Assembly: GCF_029893365.1 (NCBI RefSeq)
Contig: NZ_JARXUZ010000001.1
Coordinates: 1,922,001 to 1,986,000, forward strand
Source of the DNA: Cryobacterium sp. CG_9.6
GTDB lineage: Bacteria > Actinomycetota > Actinomycetes > Actinomycetales > Microbacteriaceae
DNA: 64,000 nucleotides
Reading direction: 5' to 3'
This document shows, one piece after another, positions 26,629 through 33,966 of the stretch. The notes under the pieces were generated by a model. That model searched no databases. It was not told the origin of the DNA and saw only the letters and a program-made list of their open reading frames with translations. Position 1 is the first letter of the stretch; every line of letters begins with the position of its first letter. The position numbers and the translations under genes were made by a program.

Positions 26629-28053
26629 ATGTTCCGCGATTCGTCAGAAGTGCTCAAATTCATTAAGGACACCGACGTCAAGTTTCTTGACATCCGTTTC
26701 ACTGACCTGCCCGGTGTGCAGCAGCACTTCAACATCCCGGCCTCGACCGTTGATGAAGAATTCTTCACCGTCGGTCAGATGTTCGATGGTTCGTCGATCC
26801 GCGGTTTCGCGTCGATCCACGAGTCCGACATGCAGCTCATCCCCGATGTGTCAACCGCCTACATCGACCCCTTCCGTGCCGAGCGCACGCTCATCATGCT
26901 CTTCGACATCTACAACCCGCGCAACGGTGAAATCTACTCGAAGGACCCTCGTCAGGTTGCCAAGAAGGCTGAGAAATACCTCGCCTCCACCGGCATCGGT
27001 GACACGGCGTTCTTCGGCTCCGAGGCCGAGTTCTACATCTTCGATGACGTTCGCTACGAAGTAACCCAGCACACCAGCTTCTACTCCGTGGACTCGAGTG
27101 AAGGCGCCTGGAACTCCGGGCGTAAGGAAGAGGGCGGAAACCTCGCCAACAAGACACCCTTCAAGGGTGGCTACTTCCCGGTGAGCCCCGTTGACCAGCA
27201 TGTCGACATGCGTGACGACATTTGCCTCAAACTTATTGACTCCGGCCTGACCCTCGAACGCAGCCACCACGAGGTGGGCACCGGTGGACAGGGTGAGATC
27301 AACTACAAGTTCGACACCATGGTGCACGCGGCCGACGACCTGCTGAAGTTCAAGTACATCGTCAAGAACACCGCCCACGACTGGGGCAAGACCGCAACCT
27401 TCATGCCCAAGCCCCTCTTCGGCGACAACGGCTCGGGCATGCATACCCACCAGTCCCTCTGGGCCGATGGCAAGCCGCTGTTCTACGACGAGGCCGGCTA
27501 TGGCGGGCTCTCCGATGTGGCCCGTTGGTACATCGGCGGCCTGCTGAAGCACGCTCCCGCCGTTTTGGCCTTCACGAACCCCACGGTCAACTCGTACCAC
27601 CGCCTGGTTCCGGGTTTCGAAGCTCCGGTCAACCTGGTCTACTCGGCCGGTAACCGTTCGGCGTCGATCCGCATTCCGATCACCGGTACGAACCCCAAGG
27701 CCAAGCGCCTCGAGTTCCGCGCCCCCGACGCATCCGGAAACCCGTACCTGGCCTTTGCAGCTCAGCTCATGGCGGGCCTGGACGGTATCAAGAACCGTAT
27801 CGAGCCGCACGAGCCGGTCGATAAGGACCTGTACGAACTTCCGCCGGAGGAAGCAAAGAACATCCCCCAGGTTCCCGCGTCGCTCGAGGAAGCCCTGAAG
27901 GCTCTCGAGGCCGACCACGACTTCCTGCTTGCCGGAAACGTGTTCACGCCCGAGCTGATCGAAACCTGGATCGAGTACAAGCGCGAGAACGAGATCAAGC
28001 CTCTTGCCCAGCGCCCGCACCCGTTCGAGTTCGAGCTCTACTACGGGGTGTAG
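26629..28053 (+). CDS. glnA: Glutamine synthetase type I
   Basis: The 474-aa dodecameric enzyme makes glutamine from glutamate and ammonia. Visible are the beta-grasp N-domain, MFDGSSIRG, the catalytic motif [10 protein letters not shown], the [12 protein letters not shown] ammonia-site region, the ATP-binding [12 protein letters not shown] and the adenylylation segment [10 protein letters not shown] with its Tyr. GlnE encoded downstream would modify that Tyr. The last codons lie inside the att core of the mobile element: integration replaced the original last two codons and stop (GGC GTC TAA, now at 36509-36517) with GGG GTG TAG, so the protein sequence ending YYGV is unchanged. Confidence 0.97.
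   Translation: MFRDSSEVLKFIKDTDVKFLDIRFTDLPGVQQHFNIPASTVDEEFFTVGQMFDGSSIRGFASIHESDMQLIPDVSTAYIDPFRAERTLIMLFDIYNPRNGEIYSKDPRQVAKKAEKYLASTGIGDTAFFGSEAEFYIFDDVRYEVTQHTSFYSVDSSEGAWNSGRKEEGGNLANKTPFKGGYFPVSPVDQHVDMRDDICLKLIDSGLTLERSHHEVGTGGQGEINYKFDTMVHAADDLLKFKYIVKNTAHDWGKTATFMPKPLFGDNGSGMHTHQSLWADGKPLFYDEAGYGGLSDVARWYIGGLLKHAPAVLAFTNPTVNSYHRLVPGFEAPVNLVYSAGNRSASIRIPITGTNPKAKRLEFRAPDASGNPYLAFAAQLMAGLDGIKNRIEPHEPVDKDLYELPPEEAKNIPQVPASLEEALKALEADHDFLLAGNVFTPELIETWIEYKRENEIKPLAQRPHPFEFELYYGV
28029..28046 (+). repeat. attL core (left end of element)
   Basis: The 18-bp sequence gttcgagctctactacgg lies at the end of glnA and encodes most of FELYYG. It matches 36493-36510 exactly. Beyond the core the two sites still agree at 6 of 9 positions, and both give a Gly-Val-stop ending. 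Confidence 0.93.
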
Positions 28054-28060
28054 GTCTTTC

Positions 28061-28077
28061 CCCAGTGAATCACTGGG
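28061..28077. terminator. Short hairpin at the glnA/integrase junction
   Basis: A perfect 7-bp stem (cccagtg/cactggg) with a 3-nt loop overlaps the integrase stop, just after the element-supplied glnA stop. It may provide weak termination for glnA now that the native terminator is 8.5 kb away. It lacks a good T run. Confidence 0.4.
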
Positions 28078-29170
28078 CTGAGAGTGTCTCAGTCCGCAAC
28101 GAGTCCGCACGAGCAGCCATGACGTTACCAATGGCCGCGCGTGCGGACTCATCTTTGTCTGGCCACATGTGGCTGTAGGTGTCGAGTGTCGTCTTCGCGG
28201 ACGCGTGCCGTAAACGGTTCTGGACTACCTTCACGTCGAGCCCGGACGCGATCAGCAATGATGCAAAGTAGTGGCGCAGGTCGTGGATCCGAAACCCTGC
28301 AGGTAGGCCTTTGATCGAGTCCCTGGCGATCCTGAAGGCCGTCTCAATCGTGTACGGCGCGACTGGCCGGCCGAATGCGCCGATGACCAGAGTGGGACTC
28401 CCCCACTTGGCTGGGACGCGGTTTAGCTCGAGCGCCAAATCAGCAGGAATCGGAATTGGTGTCTTCGACATCTCGGTCTTCAGCGGTTCGGCTGGATACT
28501 GAATCGCCGGGGTAATGATGCCGCGCATGAAGTCCACGTCTGAGACTCGCAACGCTGCGATCTCGGCAACACGTAGGCCCGCGAAGGCGCCAAGCAAGAT
28601 CACCGGCTTCATGCCTTCGGGCATAGCGTCGTGGAGTGCCCACACCTGGGCCGTGGTCGCAACGTAGGGACGTTGTTTACCTGCAGGGGGTGACGTTCTA
28701 CGGCTCACCGGCGACCGGGGCAGGAGACCGTCGTGCACGGCGTCTGAGAACACATGTGAGAGACGAGCGTGCAGGGCATAGACCGTGGAGTCTGCCAGTC
28801 CGGACGCCTTCAGCTGCACGGTCCACGCCTTCACCTCTGAAGGCCGAACGCTCGCAAGCGGGCGCGCGCCGAATGCGGCCACGATGTGCTTCACGTGAGT
28901 GCGCGCTTGCCTCACAGTCGTCGCCCGGTTCGTCTCGTAGCCCTTCAGCCAAACGGCGCACCACTCCCCCACGGTCATCTTCGCCGTCTTCGGGTCCACA
29001 TAAGTGCTGGTGACCACAGCAGCCGTAACGGAGTCCAACCAGCCTTGTGCGGTCATCTCACCGGTCTGCGTCTTATCCCGGTACTTGAAGTGTCGAGAGT
29101 ACTCTACGCCCGCGGCATCCCGGTACCGGGCGCGGTACATGCCATTAGGACGTTTCTTTATGCTCGCCAT
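28070..29170 (-). CDS. int: Tyrosine site-specific integrase
   Basis: The 366-aa recombinase inserts and excises the element at glnA. An N-terminal arm-binding-type segment (SIKKRPNGMYRARYRD) is followed by a SAM-like core-binding domain (about 80-165) and the catalytic domain. The full catalytic set is visible: Arg in AGLRVAEIAAL, His-x-x-Arg in IHDLRHYFASLL, His in LRHASAKTTLD and the Tyr nucleophile in TYSHMW. The start at 29170 (MASIKKR) overlaps the repressor gene by 26 bp; an in-frame ATG exists at 29188. The stop lies 17 bp from the glnA stop, so the gene ends within the P' arm of attL. Confidence 0.93.
   Translation of the reverse strand: MASIKKRPNGMYRARYRDAAGVEYSRHFKYRDKTQTGEMTAQGWLDSVTAAVVTSTYVDPKTAKMTVGEWCAVWLKGYETNRATTVRQARTHVKHIVAAFGARPLASVRPSEVKAWTVQLKASGLADSTVYALHARLSHVFSDAVHDGLLPRSPVSRRTSPPAGKQRPYVATTAQVWALHDAMPEGMKPVILLGAFAGLRVAEIAALRVSDVDFMRGIITPAIQYPAEPLKTEMSKTPIPIPADLALELNRVPAKWGSPTLVIGAFGRPVAPYTIETAFRIARDSIKGLPAGFRIHDLRHYFASLLIASGLDVKVVQNRLRHASAKTTLDTYSHMWPDKDESARAAIGNVMAARADSLRTETLSAQ
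28091..28109. repeat. Left arm repeats (AGTCCGCA x2), putative integrase arm sites
   Basis: AGTCCGCA occurs at 28091-28098 and 28102-28109, 11 bp apart, and in inverted form at 28142-28149. The same octamer with the same 11-bp pitch occurs near the right end. The sites lie within the 3' end of the integrase gene, about 45 bp from the core, as arm sites of lambda-type integrases often do. Confidence 0.55.
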
Positions 29171-29708
29171 GGGCCTTGAAATTCGCATGCAATATGTCTA
29201 TATATTTTCCCTGGCTCTGCGTTATGTCCACGGGGTCGTACTTGTAAAGCTTCTGTTCTAGTTCACCTTGAAGCGCGTTTTCCAACCTGTAGTGGCTAGC
29301 CAGACTCTCGGGAGTTGTGCGGAGCCAATCTGCAACGGCTTCACCTAATTCAAACGAGATTTCCATGCTTTCAGCTCCCAAGGCCAATTCCAGTTGTGCT
29401 GAATGGAAATTAGCGATGGAATGCTCAAGTTCCTGATTAGCCGCTGACATTTTATTCATGGCGATCAAGATGTCGGCTCCGTCGCTCGACACCGTGAGCC
29501 TAGTTGAAGTGAATATCCCGAGTATCTGGGTAACGTCTTCGGCTTCAGCCAGCCTCAGAGGTCGCTCCCCTTTTTCAATGCTCCAAACCGTTGCTTGAGA
29601 CCACTTCCAGCCAAGAGTTCGCATCTGGGAGGCCAGTTCCTTTTGGCTCATCTCTCCGCGAAAGGCTGCCATGTTTCGGCCTATTTGCTGATCCGGTGTC
29701 ATCATCAC
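29145..29708 (-). CDS. XRE-family repressor of the element
   Basis: The 187-aa protein has an N-terminal helix-turn-helix (about residues 8-65): GRNMAAFRGEMSQKELASQM, then WSQATVWSIEKGERPLRLAEA. The remainder is mostly helical (LIAMNKMSAANQELEHSIANF) and probably serves in oligomerisation; no peptidase Ser-Lys pair for self-cleavage is evident. Three candidate start codons (GTG, ATG, ATG) lie together at 29702-29708. Its position next to the integrase and opposite the excisionase-like gene is that of a phage lysogeny repressor. Confidence 0.85.
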   Translation of the reverse strand: MMMTPDQQIGRNMAAFRGEMSQKELASQMRTLGWKWSQATVWSIEKGERPLRLAEAEDVTQILGIFTSTRLTVSSDGADILIAMNKMSAANQELEHSIANFHSAQLELALGAESMEISFELGEAVADWLRTTPESLASHYRLENALQGELEQKLYKYDPVDITQSQGKYIDILHANFKAHGEHKETS

Positions 29709-29826
29709 ATCACTCTACTAGCGTTCCCATTCATAGGTCACTAGTTTTTTCTAAATCCAGTTGCATACGACAAGAATTCATGGTGTACTAGTTCTTGTAG
29801 TCATAAACAACTAGAAAAGAGACGAC
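29709..29826. promoter_or_regulatory. Divergent control region with ACTAG operators
   Basis: Four ACTAG pentamers start at 29717, 29740, 29787 and 29810, giving two pairs with an identical 23-bp pitch. Three of them extend to CTAGTT on one strand or the other. A plausible rightward promoter is TTGCAT (29761-29766), a 17-bp spacer and TGTACT (29784-29789), with the third ACTAG overlapping its -10. This is the expected layout for a repressor switch between int/repressor and the rightward genes. Confidence 0.6.
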
Positions 29827-30021
29827 ATGATGAACTTGCTCACTCTCGAAGAGGCCGCGGCCATTCTTCGCCGGTCGCCCGCTCAAATGCGGTGGCTGCG
29901 TCATCAAGGCACCGGCCCCTTATCAGCCAAGATCGCCGGCCGCGTCATGTACCGGGCCGAGGACATCGAGAAGTACGTCACCGCGCAGTTCGACGCCGAG
30001 GGCATGAAGGCCACGGCGTGA
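29827..30021 (+). CDS. Excisionase-like helix-turn-helix protein
   Basis: The 64-aa protein matches the winged MerR/excisionase fold: LLTLEEAAAILRRSPAQMRWLRHQG, then AGRVMYRAEDIEKYV. It probably directs excision or acts as a small regulator of the rightward genes. ATG codons at 29827 and 29830 are both possible starts. It is the first gene after the control region. Confidence 0.8.
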   Translation: MMNLLTLEEAAAILRRSPAQMRWLRHQGTGPLSAKIAGRVMYRAEDIEKYVTAQFDAEGMKATA

Positions 30022-30116
30022 CCACACAAAAAGCCCCCAACCGAATCGGTGCTCTAACACCAGATCCGACCGAGGGCCAAGCATCCGCAGTTCCAGCCAC
30101 TAAGCAAGGAAACAGA

Positions 30117-30473
30117 ATGTCCCTCAACACTACCGAGTCAGAGCACGAAACGAAGACCCTCGAAGCCATCAAAGCGGAGCGCGCAGCCGCTATGGCTGTA
30201 GATTGCGGCCATGACGGATGCGACGGTTTCAGCCATGACGCCCTCGATGACCCGAGCAACTGGATGCACTCCACCCCCGACGAGACGTTCGACACCTCCA
30301 CGTGGATGATGTTCATGCACAGCGACAAATCAATGGGTTTCTATGCCTGCGACGAAGGTGCAGGTGAACTGAACGCGGCTGAAATCAGAGCCCTTGCTGA
30401 CAAATATGAGGCTTTCCCTGAATGGCTGCGGAGTCTCGCTGGCCGTCTCGACTCGCTGCAGGGTGCCTGGTGA
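30117..30473 (+). CDS. Hypothetical element protein
   Basis: The 118-aa acidic protein is unrecognised. It has a possible metal-binding CGHDGCDGFSHD stretch and a region rich in Trp, Met and Phe (TSTWMMFMHSDKSMGFY). The start at 30117 follows AAGGAAAC; a GTG at 30018, overlapping the excisionase stop, would add 33 residues. The stop overlaps the next start (GTGA), so it belongs to a coupled series. Confidence 0.65.
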   Translation: MSLNTTESEHETKTLEAIKAERAAAMAVDCGHDGCDGFSHDALDDPSNWMHSTPDETFDTSTWMMFMHSDKSMGFYACDEGAGELNAAEIRALADKYEAFPEWLRSLAGRLDSLQGAW

Positions 30474-30667
30474 TTGCCGCGCTCACTGTCCGCGCTGCTC
30501 GTGGCTTTGTCCCGTCAAAGGATTGGAACGGCCACACGGTCACCAGTCCGACCGGGCGCACAATCCAGCCCGACGACATCGACATGCGAATTCTGTGCAA
30601 CGCGGATCAGCAAACAGTGGGTGGCAGCATCAACCGCGCCGGCTACCTTGTCACGGCGGTGCGCTAA
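30470..30667 (+). CDS. Small hypothetical element protein
   Basis: The 65-aa product starts with GTG overlapping the previous stop and ends in TAATG shared with the next gene. Sequence such as FVPSKDWNGHTVTSPTGRTIQPDD suggests a compact beta-rich protein. No family is recognised. The overlaps at both ends are the main evidence that it is real. Confidence 0.6.
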   Translation: MIAALTVRAARGFVPSKDWNGHTVTSPTGRTIQPDDIDMRILCNADQQTVGGSINRAGYLVTAVR

Positions 30668-30828
30668 TGGCCATCCACCACATCCTTCTGATTGGAGGCC
30701 GCGGCGTGGTCTACCTCGATGCCCGCGAAGAACACCTCACGCCCGACGAGGCTCGAGTCCTGGCCCGCAAGTTGATCGAGGCGGCCGGCGAAATTGAACA
30801 CCCGGCCGTCGTGTCGGAATGGCCGTAA
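30667..30828 (+). CDS. Small hypothetical element protein
   Basis: The 53-aa product (MAIHHILLIGGRGVVYLD...) starts in a TAATG overlap and ends 9 bp before the next gene. A short beta-strand region is followed by a helix (TPDEARVLARKLIEAAGEIE). No family is recognised. Confidence 0.6.
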   Translation: MAIHHILLIGGRGVVYLDAREEHLTPDEARVLARKLIEAAGEIEHPAVVSEWP

Positions 30829-30837
30829 GGAGCACTC

Positions 30838-31491
30838 ATGACTTGGACCAAGCTCAGCGACGATTTTACGGACGACTGTTGGACCCTTTCAGACGCAGCG
30901 GCTCGACTGCATGTTGAAGGGCTCACCTGGTCGAACCGTAAGTTGCTGGACCTACGCATACCGAAGGATGACCTGCACCGATTCAAGACCCCGCAAGCAA
31001 TCGCAGAGTTGCTGTCGTGTGGCTACTGGGCAGACGCGGGAAATCACTACCAGATCATCCACCACGCCGACTATCAGCGCTTGCGTGAAGCCGTCATTAG
31101 GCAGCAGTCGGTTAACAAGGTGAACCGTGCACAGCGGGGGCTTAAGTCGGCACCACCAAGAGAGCAATCTGGTGGCCCAAAGTTCCTTCCAACTGTCTCT
31201 AACGATTCGTTGCACGAGTCGATGAACGATTCGACGAACGAAATGGACAGGACAGGACGGGCAGTTATTAGAGAAGTTCTTAGAGAAGAAGAAGAACTTG
31301 ATGAAGGGATCAAAACACAAGTGAAGGAATGGCCAGTGACTCCAATTCCTACGAGTGACCCCGACAAGTCTGACCACGAGAAGTGTCTGGTGTGCAGCAA
31401 CTCGCTGTATTCGTCCGATGGTCGATCATCTGGCCTCTGTAAAAAGGGTGACGCCGATCACACTCGTGCTCGTGATGAGAGGGCGGCATGA
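30838..31491 (+). CDS. Phage-type putative replication/DNA-binding protein
   Basis: The 217-aa protein has an N-terminal domain of about 95 residues starting MTWTKLSDDFTDDCW, of a kind seen in actinobacterial phages and prophages and resembling winged-helix replication initiation proteins. A hydrophilic linker (SNDSLHESMNDSTNE) and an acidic stretch (REEEELDEG) follow, then a C-terminal four-Cys/His motif (CLVCSNSLYSSDGRSSGLC). It could be the element's replication initiator; no helicase or primase motif is present. The stop overlaps the next start. Confidence 0.6.
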   Translation: MTWTKLSDDFTDDCWTLSDAAARLHVEGLTWSNRKLLDLRIPKDDLHRFKTPQAIAELLSCGYWADAGNHYQIIHHADYQRLREAVIRQQSVNKVNRAQRGLKSAPPREQSGGPKFLPTVSNDSLHESMNDSTNEMDRTGRAVIREVLREEEELDEGIKTQVKEWPVTPIPTSDPDKSDHEKCLVCSNSLYSSDGRSSGLCKKGDADHTRARDERAA

Positions 31492-31616
31492 CAGTGCTTT
31501 GCGAAGAGCACACCGGTTCTCAGTACCCGCCGAGGTGTGGGGTGTGCCAGAACTTGGCTATCGAGTACGCCCAATTAAATTTGCCCGCCTCTGCAGCTGG
31601 GACGACACGACCATGA
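31488..31616 (+). CDS. Tiny Cys-rich element protein
   Basis: The 42-codon gene overlaps both neighbours by ATGA. The product (MTVLCEEHTGSQYPPRCGVC...) has a Cys-x2-Cys and an upstream Cys-x3-His arrangement that could bind zinc. The arrangement of overlaps, rather than similarity, supports it. Confidence 0.5.
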   Translation: MTVLCEEHTGSQYPPRCGVCQNLAIEYAQLNLPASAAGTTRP

Positions 31617-31900
31617 GCGCCGAAATGGATGACGAGATCCTTGTGCTCGTGTCCCGGCTGATCTTGGCCCGCGGAAATATGGACGAGATCAAAAAGATTA
31701 TCGCCGCCGATTTCGATGGTATTCGGAACACGAAAGCAGCCAATCGGGCAGGTGCGGTCTTGGGATCTTTGCTCGTGGTGATGCAAAGAGTTTTGGACTC
31801 TCACCCGCACCGAGATTTCTACCTTGAGCATTTCAGGGTCAGAAACGAATTCGACTCTATGACCAAGGACATCGACAACACAACAGGAAGCGAATCATGA
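31613..31900 (+). CDS. Hypothetical element protein
   Basis: The 95-aa helical protein (MSAEMDDEILVLVSRLI...) overlaps its neighbours by ATGA on both sides. It has hydrophobic helices but no clear membrane segment (GAVLGSLLVVMQRVLDS). The upstream-extended frame is not needed, because the ATG at 31613 matches the coupling pattern. No family is recognised. Confidence 0.6.
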   Translation: MSAEMDDEILVLVSRLILARGNMDEIKKIIAADFDGIRNTKAANRAGAVLGSLLVVMQRVLDSHPHRDFYLEHFRVRNEFDSMTKDIDNTTGSES

Positions 31901-32133
31901 CCGAACCCCTCGAAGCCCAATTCTTAAGAATCACGCCCAAGGGTAAAGCGCTCGTGCACTGCCCTTACTGCGGTCACCAGCACGAGCACGAACGCTTCAC
32001 CTACGGAAACACCGAGCACCGAGCGCCCGGATGCGGGATCTATGCCCCCGTCAACCGAGACCAGCGCCAGGCCGGATACACCTTCACCATCCCACCGAAC
32101 AAATACACCACCAGAACGGAAAACAAGAAATGA
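31897..32133 (+). CDS. Zinc-ribbon-like small element protein
   Basis: The 78-aa protein has a Cys2/His-rich motif (VHCPYCGHQHEHERF) and a later Cys (APGCGIYAPVN), compatible with a single zinc site. It overlaps the previous gene by ATGA and the next by ATGA. Similar short zinc-ribbon proteins are common in phage early regions. Confidence 0.65.
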   Translation: MTEPLEAQFLRITPKGKALVHCPYCGHQHEHERFTYGNTEHRAPGCGIYAPVNRDQRQAGYTFTIPPNKYTTRTENKK

Positions 32134-32351
32134 CCTTCGACCACGCCCCCCACGTCAGCACCGACCTGTCAGATCGCCGCCGTAAATCGATAGCTGACCA
32201 ATGGACCCCTGAAACCGCGAACGAGCTCAAGCAGATCGAGCGCATCGAAGAAGCCGGTCTCAAAGTCTCCCCGGCGCTCTTGATGCACGCCGGCTACATT
32301 CAAAACGCACACACGGCAGCAACCACCACTAACACCAAAAAGGACAACTAA
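32130..32351 (+). CDS. Small hypothetical element protein
   Basis: The 73-aa product (MTFDHAPHVSTDLSDRRRK...) is hydrophilic, with a predicted helical middle (ETANELKQIERIEEAG). It starts in an ATGA overlap and ends 2 bp before the next gene. No family is recognised. Confidence 0.6.
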   Translation: MTFDHAPHVSTDLSDRRRKSIADQWTPETANELKQIERIEEAGLKVSPALLMHAGYIQNAHTAATTTNTKKDN

Positions 32352-32353
32352 TC

Positions 32354-32851
32354 ATGGATATCAAAACCGCCGACATCGCCACCCTGAACGCCGCGCTCGA
32401 AGTAAAGCAAGCCGAGCTTGCCGCCGTCGAACAGGGCAAGCGCGACACCATCCAAGAAGCCCAGCGCGCCTGGCGAATGAAGCTCGCCACCGAGGGCGAA
32501 GCAATGGAGGAAGTGCTCCGACTCCAGCAAGAGGGGCACCACAAGACCGCCGCCGCGGCAGCCGCATCCGGCGACCTCGGCACCGCGTACAAAGAGTTCA
32601 CCGCGTACCATACCTCGCTGCGGACCCGCGCCTACATCCGCATGAATGGCCAGGGGGCAGCCGACGCCCTCGGACTCAGGTATCACACCACCGCTGAACT
32701 GCGCCTTCACCAGCTCGACTTCGTTGAATTCCTCTCACAGGGACTCCGCGCGGCCACCGAACGCGACGCATACAACGAGATCCAGCAGCTCATCGGTGAC
32801 AGCCCCGCCGACTACGAAGCAGCCGTCGCGTACCTCGGCAGCAACGCCTGA
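32354..32851 (+). CDS. Coiled-coil element protein
   Basis: The 165-aa protein is strongly helical. The first 60 residues (LNAALEVKQAELAAVEQGKRD, then EEVLRLQQEG) look like a coiled coil, followed by an Ala-rich segment and a helical C-terminus (LDFVEFLSQGLRAATERDAYNEI). It is the last gene of the coupled run. A scaffold-like or assembly-modifying function would be speculation; no family is recognised. Confidence 0.65.
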   Translation: MDIKTADIATLNAALEVKQAELAAVEQGKRDTIQEAQRAWRMKLATEGEAMEEVLRLQQEGHHKTAAAAAASGDLGTAYKEFTAYHTSLRTRAYIRMNGQGAADALGLRYHTTAELRLHQLDFVEFLSQGLRAATERDAYNEIQQLIGDSPADYEAAVAYLGSNA

Positions 32852-33204
32852 CACCCCATGAGACAGGACGGGAGTGCCAGCATCAACAGCAACACGATGC
32901 CAGCGCTCCCGTCCCCTCACGCGGCCGCACAGACCGGGAGGGGTGTGTCACGGCACGCACGACGGCAACGAGTGGGGGGTATGCCCCCAAAGCCTCCACT
33001 GCGCCACGGGCGGCATAGTCGCATTTTGTACACAGGGACAGTAGACGGTCTACCACTAGGCCCGAGAAGGTTCCGAGGCACCCCGGACGGTAACGGTCCA
33101 CAAGGGGTGGGCCTATACCCCTCCCACCCCCTGCACGGAAGCACGGGCGTCTTAGGGCCACGGGCAATACATGCTCGATCAATTGACCATTTTTTAGGAG
33201 AACG
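32852..33204. other. GC-rich noncoding stretch with several palindromes
   Basis: No gene is seen in these 353 bp. An imperfect hairpin at 32866-32914 (outer 9 bp ggacgggag/ctcccgtcc) follows the coupled genes and may terminate them. Others are tggggg/ccccca at 32973-32989 and an 8-bp ggggtggg/cccacccc stem near 33104-33130. The position directly before a putative small terminase gene is where cos or pac sites usually lie; a replication origin is also possible. Confidence 0.5.
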
Positions 33205-33555
33205 ATGAGTAATACAGGTGCCGTTTATGGCAAGGAGGGGACCGCGCTTCACTCTGCGGTCACGGCAGACTTTGAGCTGGACTCTGACGGCGCGCGGATC
33301 CTCGATATGGCTTGCCGCACGGTGGACGATCTTTCATCTCTTGAGGGCGCTCTGGTGGGCGCGCCCGTCATGGTGCCGGGCAGCATGGGGCAGGAGCGGG
33401 TAAACCCGTTATTTGCCGAGGTTCGCGCTACCCGCGCCCTGGTCGGTCAATTGCTGGGCCGTCTCAAGCTCCCTGACGAGGACTCAGCGTCCGCAAAGGC
33501 GGAGTACAACGGCAACCGGGCGCGCAAAGCTGCTGGCGTTCGGTGGGGGCACTAA
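33205..33555 (+). CDS. Putative phage terminase small subunit
   Basis: The 116-aa protein resembles small terminase subunits of actinobacterial phages: an N-terminal helical part (ARILDMACRTVDDLSSLEGAL), the VPGSMGQERVNPLFAEVRATR segment split over the middle, and GQLLGRLKLPDED near the end. In phages this subunit recognises DNA for packaging and pairs with the large terminase, which is absent here. Satellites use their own small subunit to redirect helper packaging. TTTTTTAGGAGAACG precedes the ATG. It is coupled to the next gene by TAATG. Confidence 0.65.
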   Translation: MSNTGAVYGKEGTALHSAVTADFELDSDGARILDMACRTVDDLSSLEGALVGAPVMVPGSMGQERVNPLFAEVRATRALVGQLLGRLKLPDEDSASAKAEYNGNRARKAAGVRWGH

Positions 33556-33890
33556 TGGCCGCTCGCCGGCGCTCTACGGCGTCGCGCGCGGTTCCCCCTG
33601 CTCACCTGTCGGATCGCACCCCGGATGCATGGCTAACCGCTGCTGAGATCGAACACATGCGCGACCTGCTGACTCGTGCAGCTCGGGCGGATGCGTTCGA
33701 CGCTCACAAGCTACGGCAAGAGGCGTGGAGAGACTTTCACGGCGCATGGGGGCACAAGGGCACCACCGCTCAACTAATCGCGTGGTGGGCCGATGAGCGC
33801 CGCCAGCGCGCTTGCGCCGAGTGGGTCCTCGCTCACCCTGGCAGCAAGCTAGCCGACTTCAGACCGTTCCTCGACGGCATCGAAACGTAA
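33555..33890 (+). CDS. Hypothetical element protein after small terminase
   Basis: The 111-aa basic, Trp-rich protein (MAARRRSTASRAVPP...) starts in a TAATG overlap with the putative terminase gene. Segments such as LRQEAWRDFHGAWGHKG and AQLIAWWADERRQRACAEW are helical. It may act with the terminase, given the coupling. No family is recognised. Confidence 0.65.
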   Translation: MAARRRSTASRAVPPAHLSDRTPDAWLTAAEIEHMRDLLTRAARADAFDAHKLRQEAWRDFHGAWGHKGTTAQLIAWWADERRQRACAEWVLAHPGSKLADFRPFLDGIET

Positions 33891-33910
33891 CCCCCCGCCC
33901 TGGCACGACA

Positions 33911-33942
33911 AACCCCCGACTCGATACTTGAGCCGGGGGTTT
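33911..33942. terminator. Terminator between rightward genes and tape measure gene
   Basis: An 8-bp perfect stem (aacccccg/cgggggtt), extended after one mismatch by ctc/gag, ends in TTTTCTTT on the plus strand. It separates the converging rightward operon and leftward tape measure gene. Confidence 0.8.
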
Positions 33943-33966
33943 TCTTTGTCGTAGTGGAGTACAGCC

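Noticed and set aside
26851..28152. 433-aa minus-strand ORF opposite glnA
   Set aside because: It is antisense to glnA and would cross the att core and int end; there are no coding signals.
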